Origin: Rhodococcus sp. WMMA185 | Lineage (GTDB): Bacteria; Actinomycetota; Actinomycetes; Mycobacteriales; Mycobacteriaceae | NCBI RefSeq assembly: GCF_001767395.1 | Contig: NZ_CP017014.1 | Location: 1,612,001-1,676,000, forward strand | Length of the DNA stretch: 64,000 bases | Direction: 5' to 3' | Part shown: in pieces, positions 1-16,072 of the stretch | How positions within the stretch are numbered: position 1 is the stretch's first letter | How the letters are laid out: every line of letters begins with the position of its first letter | The notes under the pieces: generated by a model | The model's database searches: none | Seen by the model: the letters and a program-made list of their open reading frames with translations, nothing else | What the model was told of the DNA's origin: nothing | Made by a program: the position numbers and the translations under genes

Positions 1-9
1 GCTGCAACG

Positions 10-474
10 GTGTGGATCGGTGTCGGTGAACCGGAGCCGTGGCGGTTGCTGTGCGCGATCGCCTTCTGGTGGTGGTGCGTAACTCTCGGCGCCACCGACC
101 TGTGCGCGCGGAGGCTCCCGAACGCGTTGACCCTCCCGGGGTTCCTCGCAATCGTCGGCATCGGAACGGTGACGGGTGAGGCCTCGGCCGCTTTCGTCGG
201 GGGAATCCTGCTGGCGGCGGCGTACCTCGCGCTGCATCTCGGTGTGCCCGGTTCCTTCGGAGCGGGCGATGTGAAGCTCGCACTCGGAGTGGGGGCGGCG
301 GCAGGACTGGCTGGAGGTGGGGCCTGGGTGTTCGCGGCGGTCCTCGCACCGGCGCTGACCGGGGCAGTGGGCTGTGTGGTCCTGGCCGCTCGGCGCAACG
401 CGCCGACACTCCCGCACGGGCCCGCGATGTGCGCCGCGACGATGGTTGCACTGTTCGCTGCGCACATCACATGA
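10..474 (+). CDS. Prepilin peptidase, A24 family (possibly 5'-partial)
   Basis: A small polytopic membrane protein of 154 residues. Two aspartate motifs typical of A24 leader peptidases are visible: a TDLCARRLPN segment near residue 30 and an FGAGDVKL segment near residue 85. In this family the paired aspartates cleave the leader of type IV pilin-like or Flp/Tad pilin precursors at the inner face of the membrane. The rest is hydrophobic Ala/Gly/Leu-rich helices, fitting the short actinobacterial form without the N-terminal methylase domain. The GTG at 10 is used as start, but the frame stays open to the window edge, so the true start may lie upstream. It sits just before aroC and is not obviously linked to it in function. 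Confidence 0.75.
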   Translation: MWIGVGEPEPWRLLCAIAFWWWCVTLGATDLCARRLPNALTLPGFLAIVGIGTVTGEASAAFVGGILLAAAYLALHLGVPGSFGAGDVKLALGVGAAAGLAGGGAWVFAAVLAPALTGAVGCVVLAARRNAPTLPHGPAMCAATMVALFAAHIT

Positions 475-549
475 CGTCGTGCTCGGGTGGCGCCCGGTTG
501 GGAGGACCACCGTCACCGTCGGCTACGCGGACGTGGGAGGATAGCGACT

Positions 550-1737
550 GTGCTGCGCTGGATAACTGCTGGAGAATCCCATGGTCCTGCTCTCGTCGCA
601 ATGCTCGAGGGGATGGTTGCCGGAGTCGAGGTGACGTCCGACGACCTCGCGAGCCAACTCGCGCGCCGGCGCCTCGGATACGGGCGCGGAGCGCGGATGA
701 AGTTCGAGGCGGACAAGGTCACGATCATCGGTGGCGTACGGCACGGACGCACCCTCGGTGGGCCGATCGCCGTCGAGGTAGGCAATACCGAATGGCCCAA
801 GTGGGAAACCGTGATGTCCGCGGATCCGGTCGATTCCGCCGTGCTCGCCGATCAGACACGGAACGCACCTCTCACCCGCCCCCGCCCCGGACACGCCGAC
901 TATTCCGGCATGCTCAAGTACGGCTTCGACGACGCCCGCCCGGTCCTCGAACGCGCCAGTGCCCGGGAGACCGCCGCTCGAGTAGCGGCCGCGACATTCG
1001 CTCGCGCCTTCCTCCGTCAGGTATTCGGCGTCGAGGTTCTCTCCCACGTGATCTCTATCGGCGCGTCCGATCCGTACACCGGCCCCGAGCCGACTGCGGC
1101 GGATATTCAAGCGATCGATGCGAGCCCGGTGCGGGCCTTCGACAAGGCTGCAGAGGAGTCGATGATCGCCGAGATCGAAGCCGCGAAGCGTGACGGCGAC
1201 ACTCTCGGCGGTGTCGTGGAGGTCGTCGTTCACGGACTTCCCGTGGGCTTGGGTTCGTTCATCAGCGGTGCGGACCGACTCGACTCACGCCTCGCGGCGG
1301 CTCTGATGGGGATTCAGGCCATCAAGGGCGTCGAAGTCGGTGACGGTTTCGAGACTGCACGTCGCAGAGGTAGCCAGGCGCACGACGAGATGCGTCCGGG
1401 CCCCGACGGAGTCCTGCGTTCGACCAATCGGGCAGGCGGCCTCGAGGGTGGCATGACCAACGGTGAGGCGCTGCGTGTCCGCGCCGCGATGAAGCCCATC
1501 TCAACGGTTCCCCGCGCACTTGCCACGGTCGACATGTCCACCGGCGACGAAGCCGTGGCGATTCACCAGCGCTCCGACGTGTGTGCCGTGCCCGCGGCCG
1601 GCGTCGTCGCCGAATCGATGGTGGCGCTGGTCGTCGCGCAGGCAGCGCTCGAGAAGTTCGGCGGTGACTCCGTCTCCGAGACCGCCGCCAACTTCGAGCA
1701 GTACGCGGCCGGCGTCGCAGCCCGGCTCGCGCGATGA
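550..1737 (+). CDS. aroC: Chorismate synthase
   Basis: Last step of the shikimate pathway: converts 5-enolpyruvylshikimate-3-phosphate to chorismate using reduced FMN. The 395-residue product begins [15 protein letters not shown], the conserved N-terminal signature, and carries the later family segments [13 protein letters not shown] (near 130) and a C-terminal [14 protein letters not shown] stretch. The GTG at 550 is chosen because the conserved sequence begins there and a GGGAGG ribosome binding site lies at 535-540. In-frame upstream sequence is not conserved-looking. It is followed at short distance by aroK and aroB, forming a shikimate operon. No aroD/aroQ gene is present next to it, although M. 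tuberculosis has aroD after aroB. Confidence 0.97.
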   Translation: MLRWITAGESHGPALVAMLEGMVAGVEVTSDDLASQLARRRLGYGRGARMKFEADKVTIIGGVRHGRTLGGPIAVEVGNTEWPKWETVMSADPVDSAVLADQTRNAPLTRPRPGHADYSGMLKYGFDDARPVLERASARETAARVAAATFARAFLRQVFGVEVLSHVISIGASDPYTGPEPTAADIQAIDASPVRAFDKAAEESMIAEIEAAKRDGDTLGGVVEVVVHGLPVGLGSFISGADRLDSRLAAALMGIQAIKGVEVGDGFETARRRGSQAHDEMRPGPDGVLRSTNRAGGLEGGMTNGEALRVRAAMKPISTVPRALATVDMSTGDEAVAIHQRSDVCAVPAAGVVAESMVALVVAQAALEKFGGDSVSETAANFEQYAAGVAARLAR

Positions 1738-3420
<1,683 letters not shown>

Positions 3421-3435
3421 CCGACCCGAGGGTCG

Positions 3436-3477
3436 CGGCGCGACAGCGTGAGCGAATGCTCTCACACCGTCGCGCCG
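3436..3477. terminator. Hairpin between convergent aroB and membrane-protein gene
   Basis: A 9-bp perfect outer stem CGGCGCGAC / GTCGCGCCG (3436-3444 with 3469-3477) encloses an inner GTGAG / CTCAC stem. It lies between two convergent genes, so it could terminate transcription from both sides. There is no clear U-tract, as is common in actinobacteria. Confidence 0.6.
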
Positions 3478-3502
3478 TGATATCGGTGTCGCGCGGCGGT
3501 GG

Positions 3503-4198
3503 TTACTCGCTGCGGGACCTGCCGTCGGCTGGATGATCGCTCTGGTCGGTGTGATCTCGCCCGGTGCCCTCGTCCTCCGGATGATCGTCGAGATCGGACG
3601 TGTCCTCGCGGTACTCGTGTATCCGCTCGAACACGGTGGTGTCGTCGTCCGAACCCGCGTAGTCCGTGTCCTGGATCTGCGTGTCCTGGACCTGTGCGTC
3701 CCCGAACTGCTCGTCAGCCTGTTCCCCGGGCCCGGCCACCGCCGGTAGGGAACCGCCCTCGCTCGCGGACTTTGCCGCCTCCCTGCTGACGAAGAAGCGG
3801 CCCAGGAACACCGCGAGCATGGCCGGTCCGAAGATCAGTAGCACGGTGAACGCGGCGCCGGACGTCAGCTCGAAGAAGAACGAGTTCTGGGTGACATTGA
3901 GGAACGGCAGCAGATCGGCCAGCCAGCTGGCGAGACCGGCGACGACTCCTCCGAGCAGCGCGGCCTTCAGCCATAGCATCGTCAGATCTTCGCCGTCGGC
4001 GGGGTTCGGGTTCTCCCGGCGGTCCCGAATACCGTCCAGCCCGGCCCAGACCAGTGCCGCGACGACCACTATCACCAGCGAGATCCATCTCAGAGGGGAA
4101 CCCAGAAGGGGCCATTGTGTGATCGAAACGCCGAGGATCACACGAACGAGAACATGTATCAGGGCCATCCCGAGGCCGCGTACCACCCACGCATTCAT
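3503..4198 (-). CDS. B-4DMT-type membrane protein, Rv2536-like
   Basis: Conserved mycobacterial/rhodococcal membrane protein of 231 residues, always found beside pepQ; transport function is only suggested by family naming. Four hydrophobic segments are readable: MNAWVVRGLGMALIHVLVRV, WISLVIVVVAALVWAGL, LLGGVVAGLASWLADLL and AFTVLLIFGPAMLAVFLG. The remaining ~75 residues form a cytoplasmic acidic tail rich in Asp, Glu and Gln (for example FGDAQVQDTQIQDTD). The ATG at 4198 is preferred over longer upstream frames because the membrane segment begins there and a TACGCT -10 box lies six bases upstream (4205-4210), the layout of a leaderless transcript. Confidence 0.8.
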   Translation of the reverse strand: MNAWVVRGLGMALIHVLVRVILGVSITQWPLLGSPLRWISLVIVVVAALVWAGLDGIRDRRENPNPADGEDLTMLWLKAALLGGVVAGLASWLADLLPFLNVTQNSFFFELTSGAAFTVLLIFGPAMLAVFLGRFFVSREAAKSASEGGSLPAVAGPGEQADEQFGDAQVQDTQIQDTDYAGSDDDTTVFERIHEYREDTSDLDDHPEDEGTGRDHTDQSDHPADGRSRSE

Positions 4199-4204
4199 TG
4201 GCAC

Positions 4205-4210
4205 AGCGTA
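4205..4210 (-). promoter_or_regulatory. Putative leaderless -10 box for the B-4DMT-type gene
   Basis: TACGCT on the minus strand is followed by six bases and then ATG at 4198. A TANNNT box at this spacing places the transcription start on the start codon. No ribosome binding site is visible. Confidence 0.5.
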
Positions 4211-4320
4211 ACGAGGCCTGATTCGGTCGAGTGGCCTCCCCCACACCCGTGCGCCTGAAACTTGTTCTCGCCGCCGATCGGCGGTGCGGCGGTGGACCAT
4301 CCCTTCGGGGACTTTGCCGG

Positions 4321-4326
4321 TACGTT
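4321..4326 (+). promoter_or_regulatory. Putative leaderless -10 box for pepQ
   Basis: TACGTT is followed by six bases and the ATG of pepQ at 4333, with no purine-rich ribosome binding site between. This places the likely transcription start at the start codon. Confidence 0.5.
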
Positions 4327-4332
4327 TGACGC

Positions 4333-5430
4333 ATGCCTGCTGATCATGGTTCGCGGCGCGCGGCGCTGCGGGCGGCCCTCGCTGCCCGAGATCTCGACGC
4401 GCTTCTCGTGACGAATCTGACGAACATCCGGTATCTCACCGGCTTCACCGGCTCGAACGCCGCGCTGCTCGTCGACGCCGCCGACGACGAAGGTGCCGAG
4501 GACAATACCGTCATCTGCACCGACGGGCGCTATCTCACCCAAGTTGGTGAACAGGTTCCCGACCTCCGCGCCGAGATCGCCCGGGCGAGTGCGGCGACTC
4601 TGATCGAATCGTTGGCCAGCACCTCGTCGGTGGCGTTCGAGAGCCATGTAGTCACCGTGGACGAGTTCGCAGCCTGGTCGCTGCTCGCGCCGGATGCGCG
4701 CCTCGACCCGGTTCCCGGACTCGTCGAGGAACTGCGCATGGTCAAGGACGAGCACGAGGTCGGGTTACTGCGTGCGGCGTGCGCATCGGCCGATTCCGCG
4801 CTCGCCGAGTTGATCGCACGAGGTGGACTCCGGCCAGGTCGCACCGAGAAAGAGGTGGGTCGCGAGCTGGAGGGGCTGATGTTCGACCACGGCGCGGACG
4901 GGATCTCCTTCGAGACGATCGTCGCCACCGGTGCCAACTCGGCGATCCCGCACCATCGACCCACCGATGCGGTGCTGGGCAGCGGCGACTTCGTCAAACT
5001 CGATTTCGGGGCGCAGATCGGCGGCTACCACTCGGACATGACGCGAACATACGTTCTCGAGCGGGCTGCGGACTGGCAACGTGACCTCTACGCACTGGTC
5101 GAGCGGTCACAGAAGGCGGGACGAGAGGCCCTGCGCCCCGGAGCGGAGGTGTCGGCGGTGGACGCTGCCGCCCGCCGCGTGATCGAGGATGCGGGCTACG
5201 GGGAACTATTCCTGCACGGCCTCGGACACGGCGTCGGTCTGGAGATCCACGAAGCTCCGGGAATAGGCAAGCTCGGCACCGGTACACTTCTCGACGGTGC
5301 GGCGGTGACCGTCGAGCCGGGTGTGTACTTCTCCGGGCGCGGAGGCGTGCGGATCGAGGACACGCTCGTGGTCCGTGAGCAGGGACCGGAGCTGCTCACA
5401 CTCACTACCAAAGACCTGACTGTCGTCTAG
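4333..5430 (+). CDS. pepQ: Xaa-Pro dipeptidase/aminopeptidase, M24B family
   Basis: Cytoplasmic metallopeptidase that removes residues N-terminal to proline. The 365-residue protein has an N-terminal creatinase-like domain (to about residue 130) and a C-terminal pita-bread domain. The five metal ligands are present: two Asp in LDFGAQIGGYHSDMTRTY, His in HGLGHGVGLEIHE and two Glu in VTVEPGVYFSG and GVRIEDTLVV. It precedes efp and nusB with the same strand and close spacing (33 bases to efp), the order seen in other Mycobacteriales. The start at 4333 is supported by a leaderless-type -10 box. Confidence 0.93.
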   Translation: MPADHGSRRAALRAALAARDLDALLVTNLTNIRYLTGFTGSNAALLVDAADDEGAEDNTVICTDGRYLTQVGEQVPDLRAEIARASAATLIESLASTSSVAFESHVVTVDEFAAWSLLAPDARLDPVPGLVEELRMVKDEHEVGLLRAACASADSALAELIARGGLRPGRTEKEVGRELEGLMFDHGADGISFETIVATGANSAIPHHRPTDAVLGSGDFVKLDFGAQIGGYHSDMTRTYVLERAADWQRDLYALVERSQKAGREALRPGAEVSAVDAAARRVIEDAGYGELFLHGLGHGVGLEIHEAPGIGKLGTGTLLDGAAVTVEPGVYFSGRGGVRIEDTLVVREQGPELLTLTTKDLTVV

Positions 5431-5463
5431 ACGGTTTCGACCTTATCGAGGAGACGCGAAGCA

Positions 5464-6027
5464 GTGGCTTCAACTAGTGATTTCAAGAACGGCCTGGTCC
5501 TGAAGATCGATGGCCAGCTGTGGACGATCGTCGAGTTCCAGCACGTGAAGCCCGGCAAGGGTCCCGCGTTCGTGCGCACCAAGTTGAAGAATGTGCTCTC
5601 GGGCAAGGTGGTCGACAAGACGTTCAACGCCGGGGTCAAGGTGGACACTGCCACCGTCGACCGGCGCGACATGACCTACCTGTACCACGACGGCTCCGAC
5701 TACATCTTCATGGATGGCGTCACCTACGACCAGATCTCGATCAGCGAGGACATCGTCGGCGAAGGCGCTCGCTTCCTGCTCGAGAACATGGCCGTACAGG
5801 TCGCGACGCACGAAGATGTTCCGCTGTTCGTGGAGCTGCCCGTCACCGTCGAATTGGTGGTCAAGCACACCGACCCCGGTCTGCAGGGCGACCGCTCCAC
5901 CGGTGGCACCAAGCCGGCCACCCTCGAGACCGGCGCCGAGATCAGCGTTCCGTTGTTCATCAACACCGGTGACAAGCTGAAGGTCGATTCCCGAGACGGC
6001 AACTACCTCGGGCGTGTGAATTCCTGA
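5464..6027 (+). CDS. efp: Translation elongation factor P
   Basis: Relieves ribosome stalling at polyproline stretches by binding next to the P-site tRNA. The 187-residue protein has the KOW-like N-terminal domain ([18 protein letters not shown]) with the loop [10 protein letters not shown] carrying the tip lysine, then the two OB domains ending in [20 protein letters not shown] and YLGRVN. GTG 5464 follows GGAGACG at 5451-5457. Its stop codon directly abuts the nusB start. Confidence 0.97.
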   Translation: MASTSDFKNGLVLKIDGQLWTIVEFQHVKPGKGPAFVRTKLKNVLSGKVVDKTFNAGVKVDTATVDRRDMTYLYHDGSDYIFMDGVTYDQISISEDIVGEGARFLLENMAVQVATHEDVPLFVELPVTVELVVKHTDPGLQGDRSTGGTKPATLETGAEISVPLFINTGDKLKVDSRDGNYLGRVNS

Positions 6028-6552
6028 GTGGCCGGTACGCATAAGAAGCTCGGTGCCCGACACAAGGCACGCAAGCGCGCCGTCGACTTCCTCTTCGAGG
6101 CCGAGGCGAGAGATCTCGATCCGGTCGATCTAGCGGTCGACCGCGCGGAATTGTCCGACAAGGACGATTCCGTGGCACCGGTTGCCCCGTACACCATCAC
6201 ATTGGTGACCGGGGTTGCCGAGAACCTGGACCGCCTCGATGAGGTCATTTCCTCGCATCTACAGGACTGGACCCTCGAGCGGCTACCCGCCGTCGACCGC
6301 GCGATCCTGCGCATCGCCGTGTGGGAACTGTTCCACGCCACCGACGTCCCCCCGGTGGTGGCGGTGGACGAGGCCGTGGAGTTGGCCAAACAACTCTCCA
6401 CTGACGACTCACCCGGATTCGTCAACGGCATTCTCGGCCAGGTGGTTCTGGTCGCTCCGCAGGTTCGTGCTGCAGCGGCGGCGACGTCGCGCCATGCAGA
6501 TGATCGTGCGGGAGACGCTGCCACCGGAGACCCGAACGACGTCAGCTCGTAA
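6028..6552 (+). CDS. nusB: Transcription antitermination factor NusB
   Basis: RNA-binding all-helical protein that binds boxA with NusE (S10) during rRNA antitermination. The 174-residue product shows [18 protein letters not shown] at the N-terminus, then [17 protein letters not shown] and [23 protein letters not shown], the family core. The C-terminus has an extra Ala/Asp-rich tail of about 30 residues. GTG 6028 starts immediately after the efp stop at 6027, so the two are probably translationally coupled. A hairpin follows the gene. Confidence 0.95.
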   Translation: MAGTHKKLGARHKARKRAVDFLFEAEARDLDPVDLAVDRAELSDKDDSVAPVAPYTITLVTGVAENLDRLDEVISSHLQDWTLERLPAVDRAILRIAVWELFHATDVPPVVAVDEAVELAKQLSTDDSPGFVNGILGQVVLVAPQVRAAAAATSRHADDRAGDAATGDPNDVSS

Positions 6553-6578
6553 GTTCGCGCCCTCCTGCGTGCCCGTCC

Positions 6579-6612
6579 GGCCCGCCACCGGCAGATTCAC
6601 CAGTGGCGGGCC
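6579..6612 (+). terminator. Terminator-like hairpin after nusB
   Basis: A perfect 10-bp stem, GGCCCGCCAC (6579-6588) with GTGGCGGGCC (6603-6612), has a 14-base loop. It separates the pepQ-efp-nusB unit from the pyrimidine operon. No U-run follows. Confidence 0.6.
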
Positions 6613-6685
6613 GCAGTCGCGGCCTCAGGTCAGGGCCACGCACCTGGCGCACGGGGCACGCTGATACGCTGTCGGCGTCAGGCAT

Positions 6686-8299
<1,614 letters not shown>

Positions 8300-8310
8300 G
8301 TGGCTCGGCA

Positions 8311-8370
8311 GTGAGATGGGTGACAGTGCTGTGAGATGGGTGGCAGTGCTGTGAGATGGGTGGCAGTGCA
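8311..8370 (+). repeat. 20-bp tandem repeat, three units, pyrB-pyrC junction
   Basis: Three consecutive 20-bp units with consensus GTGAGATGGGTGGCAGTGCT lie at 8311-8330, 8331-8350 and 8351-8370. Unit 1 has TGAC for TGGC and unit 3 ends in A. A weaker partial copy may precede them (from about 8295). The array ends just before the TAGGAG ribosome binding site of pyrC. Each unit contains GTG and ATG triplets, so copy number could change upstream initiation options. Confidence 0.9.
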
Positions 8371-8385
8371 GTGATAGGAGATACG

Positions 8386-9699
8386 GTGCTCATCAAGAAC
8401 GTGCTGCTCTATGGCGAGGGCGAACCCACCGACGTTCTCCTCGGAGACGGAGTGATCCGCGCGATCGGCGCGGATGCAGGCGAGGGCAGTGACTCGGACA
8501 CCGAGGTGATCGATGCGACCGGGCAGATCCTGCTCCCTGGTTTCGTCGACCTGCACACGCATCTGCGTGAACCGGGCCGCGAGGACACCGAGACCGTCGA
8601 CTCCGGGTCGGCCGCCGCTGCGCTCGGCGGATACACCGCAGTGTTCGCGATGGCCAACACCAGCCCCGTTGCAGACTCGGTCGTCGTCACCGATCACGTC
8701 TGGCGGCGCGGCCAGGAGGTCGGCCTCGTCGACGTACACCCGGTCGGCGCGGTCACGGTAGGCCTCGAGGGCAAACAGCTCGCCGAGATGGCCACGATGG
8801 CGGCGGGCGTCGGTCGGGTCAAGATGTTCTCGGACGATGGCCATTGCGTGTACGACCCCCTGATCATGCGCCGTGCCCTCGAGTACTCGAGTTCCCTCGG
8901 GGTGCTCATCGCGCAGCACGCGGAGGAGCCGCGACTGACCGTCGGCGCCGTCGCGCACGAGGGACCCACCGCGTCCAGGCTCGGCCTCGCCGGGTGGCCC
9001 CGTGCCGCCGAGGAGTCGATCGTCGCACGGGACGCGCTGCTCGCCCGCGATGCCGGTGCGCGGGTGCACATCTGTCACGCATCGACTGCGGGCACCGTCG
9101 AGCTGATGAAATGGGCTCGCGGCCAGGGTATTTCGATCACGGCCGAGGTCACCCCGCATCACTTGTTGCTCGACGACTCCCGCCTCGAGACCTACGACGC
9201 TGTCAACAAGGTGAACCCGCCCCTGCGGGAGGCGAGCGACGTCGCCGCACTCCGGGCCGGACTCGCGGACGGCACCATCGACTGCGTCGCCACCGATCAT
9301 GCGCCCCACGCCGAACAGGACAAGTGCTGCGAGTTCGCGGCGGCGCGCCCCGGGATGCTCGGACTCGAGACGGCGCTGTCGATCGTCGCGGCGACTATGG
9401 TCCGCCCTGGCATGCTCGACTGGCGAGGGGTGGCTCGGGTGATGAGTGAACGGCCCGCCGAGATCGTCGGACTCGACGACCAGGGACGTCCGCTGGAAGT
9501 CGGTGAGCCCGCGAACCTGGCACTGGTCGCACCGGACGCCGAATGGACCGTTCACGGATCAGATCTCGCCAGTATCTCGCACAACACACCGTTTGAGGCG
9601 ATGACACTTCCGGCCCGCGTGACCACCACGATCCTCCGCGGTCGGGTCACCGCGCGCGATGGCGAAGTCCGGTTCCCGGCTCGGTTCGGTGGGCGGTAG
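8386..9699 (+). CDS. pyrC: Dihydroorotase
   Basis: Zinc amidohydrolase that closes carbamoyl aspartate to dihydroorotate. The 437-residue class I enzyme carries the metal motif [10 protein letters not shown] (near residue 58), an [12 protein letters not shown] segment, and the second signature [12 protein letters not shown] (near residue 302). GTG 8386 is chosen because TAGGAGA at 8374-8380 is correctly spaced and the conserved sequence ([11 protein letters not shown]) starts there. An in-frame ATG at 8356 lies inside the tandem repeat and is less likely. The next gene starts three bases after its stop. Confidence 0.97.
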   Translation: MLIKNVLLYGEGEPTDVLLGDGVIRAIGADAGEGSDSDTEVIDATGQILLPGFVDLHTHLREPGREDTETVDSGSAAAALGGYTAVFAMANTSPVADSVVVTDHVWRRGQEVGLVDVHPVGAVTVGLEGKQLAEMATMAAGVGRVKMFSDDGHCVYDPLIMRRALEYSSSLGVLIAQHAEEPRLTVGAVAHEGPTASRLGLAGWPRAAEESIVARDALLARDAGARVHICHASTAGTVELMKWARGQGISITAEVTPHHLLLDDSRLETYDAVNKVNPPLREASDVAALRAGLADGTIDCVATDHAPHAEQDKCCEFAAARPGMLGLETALSIVAATMVRPGMLDWRGVARVMSERPAEIVGLDDQGRPLEVGEPANLALVAPDAEWTVHGSDLASISHNTPFEAMTLPARVTTTILRGRVTARDGEVRFPARFGGR

Positions 9700-9701
9700 G
9701 A

Positions 9702-10262
9702 GTGGAAAGGATCCTCTGGGTGGTCGGGCTCGCCCTCTTCTGGGTGCTGGCCATTTACCTGATGTACATCGGTTGGCGTGGTCGGGCCCGCCGTCAGGTC
9801 GACCGGGTCGGTGATCTGCCCGTCGTGCCTGCGCACCTCGGCGAACAGATCCTCGCGCCGACCACGGGGCTGTATGTGGGCAGCACGCTGGCACCGAGCT
9901 GGCAGGACCGGATCGCGGTCGGCGACCTCGGATTCCGGGCTGCGGGAGAGATCTCCCGCCACGCCGCCGGCATCCTGCTCGAGCGTGACGGAGCTTCGGC
10001 GATCTGGATTCCGCAGGCCGCGATCCGTGCAGTCCGTACCGAACGCGGGCTTGCCGGGAAGGTAATGAGCAAGGACGGTCTGCTGGTGATCCGCTGGGAA
10101 CTGCCCTCCGGCACCGAGATAGACACCGGATTCCGCGGCGACGACAAGTCGGTCTACCCCGATTGGGTGGATGACGCGGATCCCCAAGACAAGACAGACA
10201 GTGAAGATCCAGCGAATGCGGCGAACTCTGGTGAGGTCGAGCAGAACGGAGAGAACGCATGA
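9702..10262 (+). CDS. Membrane-anchored PH-like domain protein, Rv1382-like
   Basis: Conserved gene always embedded between pyrC and carA in Mycobacteriales; its role is unknown. The 186-residue protein has one N-terminal transmembrane helix ([20 protein letters not shown]) followed by basic residues WRGRARRQ, so the remainder is likely cytoplasmic. A compact beta-rich domain of about 120 residues contains [16 protein letters not shown] and [18 protein letters not shown], resembling PH-like folds. The tail is acidic ([16 protein letters not shown]). GTG 9702 nearly abuts pyrC, and its stop overlaps carA (ATGA). The embedding suggests co-expression with pyrimidine enzymes, not a catalytic part. 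Confidence 0.7.
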   Translation: MERILWVVGLALFWVLAIYLMYIGWRGRARRQVDRVGDLPVVPAHLGEQILAPTTGLYVGSTLAPSWQDRIAVGDLGFRAAGEISRHAAGILLERDGASAIWIPQAAIRAVRTERGLAGKVMSKDGLLVIRWELPSGTEIDTGFRGDDKSVYPDWVDDADPQDKTDSEDPANAANSGEVEQNGENA

Positions 10263-11418
10263 GCAGCTATGACAGCGACTCGGCAGTACTGGTCCTCGAG
10301 GACGGAAGGACCTTCCGCGGCACCACGTTCGGTGCCGTCGGTCAGACCCTGGGTGAGGCGGTCTTCAGCACCGGAATGACTGGCTACCAGGAGACCCTCA
10401 CCGACCCGAGCTACCACCGTCAGATCGTGGTGGCCACCGCGCCGCAGATCGGCAACACGGGATGGAACGACGAGGACGACGAGTCGGTCGGCCCTACCGG
10501 CAGTAGTGCCGAGTCCAGGATCTGGGTGGCCGGGTACGTCGTCCGCGACCCTTCGCGGCGAACGTCGAGTTGGCGCGCCACCGGGTCGTTGCAGGACGAA
10601 CTCGTGAAGCAGGGCGTCGTCGGGATCGCCGGGGTCGACACCCGAGCCCTGGTTCGGCACCTGCGCACCAGGGGTTCCATGCGAGCCGGGGTGTTCTCCG
10701 GTGACGCACTGGCCGACACGGATGCACTTCTCGGACGCGTGAAGAGTCAGCCGTCGATGCTCGGTGCCAACCTCGCCGGCGAGGTCAGCACGACGAGCGG
10801 GTACATCGTGGAACCGACTGGGGGACAGGCCCGCTTCACGGTTGCCGCGATCGACTTGGGGATCAAGACCAACACCCCGCGCATGTTCGCCGAGCGGGGT
10901 ATCCGGGTGCACGTGCTGCCTTCGGACGCATCGCTCGAGCAGATCCTCGATCTGAAGGCGGACGGTGTGTTTCTCTCCAACGGTCCAGGCGACCCGGCGA
11001 CCGCCGACGGCGCCGTGAATCTCACGAAAGAGGTCCTCGGGCAGGGGCTTCCCCTGTTCGGAATCTGCTTCGGCAATCAGATCCTCGGGCGCGCAATGGG
11101 TCTGGGCACCTACAAGATGAAGTTCGGGCACCGGGGGATCAACATCCCGGTCATCGAACACGAGACCGGGCGCATCGCGATCACTGCACAGAACCACGGA
11201 TTCGCGCTCGAGGGCGAGGCCGGACAAGAGTTCGACACTCCGTTCGGTAGGGCCGTGATCAGTCATACATGCGCCAACGACGGCACCGTCGAAGGCATTC
11301 GGCTACTCGACGATTCGGCCTTCTCGGTGCAGTACCACCCCGAGGCCGCGGCAGGCCCACACGATGCCGCATACCTGTTCGACCGCTTCACCAGCCTGCT
11401 CGAGGGAGTCAAGAAGTA

Positions 11419-11419
<1 letters not shown>
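10259..11419 (+). CDS. carA: Carbamoyl-phosphate synthase small (glutaminase) subunit
   Basis: Hydrolyses glutamine and channels ammonia to CarB. The 386-residue protein has the N-terminal CPSase small-chain domain ([33 protein letters not shown]) and a C-terminal class I glutamine amidotransferase domain. The nucleophilic cysteine is in [14 protein letters not shown] and the His/Glu pair in [17 protein letters not shown] 10259 overlaps the preceding stop by four bases, and its own stop TAA shares a base with the carB ATG. Confidence 0.98.
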
Positions 11420-14783
<3,364 letters not shown>

Positions 14784-14787
<4 letters not shown>

Positions 14788-15617
14788 GTAGCCACCACCA
14801 TTCCTGGGTGCAGCGGCTGACCTCGGCGGTCGAACACCGGGGGCGGTTGTGTGTCGGGATCGACCCGCACCCGGGCCTGCTCGAATCGTGGGGGCTGCCG
14901 GCCAACGCGGAGGGGCTCGAGGCCTTCGCCGAGACCTGTGTGGAGGCCTTCGTCGGTGAGGTGGCCGTTGTGAAGCCCCAGGTCGCTTTCTTCGAGGCGT
15001 ACGGGTCCGCCGGCTATGCGGTGCTCGAACGCACGATCTCGGTCCTCAGGGCGGCAGGGACGCTCGTTATCGCCGATGCCAAGCGTGGAGACATCGGCTC
15101 GACGATGGCGGCGTACGCGCAGTCCTGGCTGGGCGAGAAGTCGTCTCTGTCCGCTGATGCCTTGACGGTTTCGCCATACCTGGGCTTCGGCGCTCTCGAT
15201 CCGGCGCTGTCGCTGGCCGCGGAGCACGGCCGGGGACTGTTCGTGCTCGCCCGCACGTCCAATCCCGAAGGTGGCGATCTGCAGACCGCGCAGGTCGCCC
15301 CGGGAGTGTCGGTGGCGCAGTCCATCGTGGACGAGGCGGTCCGGCGCAACGCCACCGAACCGGGACTCGCCGGCCTCGTCGTGGGCGCGACACGCGGACA
15401 CGGTCTGGATTTGTCGAATTTTTCCGGACCGATTCTCGCACCGGGCCTCGGCGCTCAGGGAGCGACCGCGGCCGACCTTTCCGAGATTTTCCCCGAGTCC
15501 CGAAAGCTGTTGTTGCCAAACAGTTCTCGGGGCATTCTCAGGCATGGGCCATCGGTTTCGGCCTTGCGGGCCGCGGCCCTCGAGGCCCGTGACGAGGTCG
15601 AGTCCGCACTCTCTTAG
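14784..15617 (+). CDS. pyrF: Orotidine 5'-phosphate decarboxylase (subfamily 2)
   Basis: Final step to UMP. The 277-residue protein is the long type 2 form, with [14 protein letters not shown] near the N-terminus, the catalytic Lys/Asp segment [18 protein letters not shown] and the phosphate loop [14 protein letters not shown] 14784 overlaps the carB stop by four bases (GTGA). It ends the pyrimidine operon. The orotate phosphoribosyltransferase and dihydroorotate dehydrogenase genes are not in this window. Confidence 0.97.
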
Positions 15618-15651
15618 CCCACCCGAATTCGGCCTCGGCATCGGGGGTGGG
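15618..15651 (+). terminator. Possible terminator after pyrF
   Basis: CCCACCC (15618-15624) pairs with GGGTGGG (15645-15651) around a 20-base loop immediately after the pyrF stop. The position is right for the end of the pyr operon. The long loop and missing U-tract keep confidence moderate. Confidence 0.45.
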
Positions 15652-15742
15652 TTCGCAATCGGCGCCGGGCGTGAGTACGGTCGCTATCGCTGCTGGTTAT
15701 CCAGTGGTTTGCACTATTTGCCAACGACGAGACGGAGGAACC

Positions 15743-16063
15743 GTGGCCCTTCCCCAGTTGACTGACGAGCAGCGTGCCGCTGCTTTGGAGAAGGCAGCTG
15801 CTGCCCGCAAGGCCAGGGCTGAGCTCAAGGAGCGCCTGAAGCGTGGTGGCACCGACCTCAAACAGGTTCTCAAGGATGCCGAGAATGACGAGATTCTCGG
15901 CAAGATGAAGGTGTCGGCACTGCTCGAGGCTCTGCCCAAGGTGGGCAAGGTCAAGGCGCAGGAGATCATGACCGAGCTGGAAATCGCTCCGACCCGTCGC
16001 CTCCGGGGCCTCGGCGATCGGCAGCGCAAGGCCCTGCTCGCCAGGTTCGACTTCGAGGCCTGA
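15743..16063 (+). CDS. mihF: Integration host factor, actinobacterial type (mIHF)
   Basis: Small nucleoid-associated protein specific to actinobacteria, not homologous to proteobacterial IHF. The 106-residue product starts ALPQLTDEQRAAALEKAA, continues with a basic helix (RKARAELKERLKRGG) and has the helix-two-turn-helix region LLEALPKVGKVKAQEIM and RRLRGLGDRQRKALL, which contacts DNA. GTG 15743 follows GGAGGA. The 90 bases before it probably hold its own promoter. The in-frame upstream extension to 15647 is not conserved-looking. gmk follows ten bases later. Confidence 0.95.
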   Translation: MALPQLTDEQRAAALEKAAAARKARAELKERLKRGGTDLKQVLKDAENDEILGKMKVSALLEALPKVGKVKAQEIMTELEIAPTRRLRGLGDRQRKALLARFDFEA

Positions 16064-16072
16064 GCCAACACA

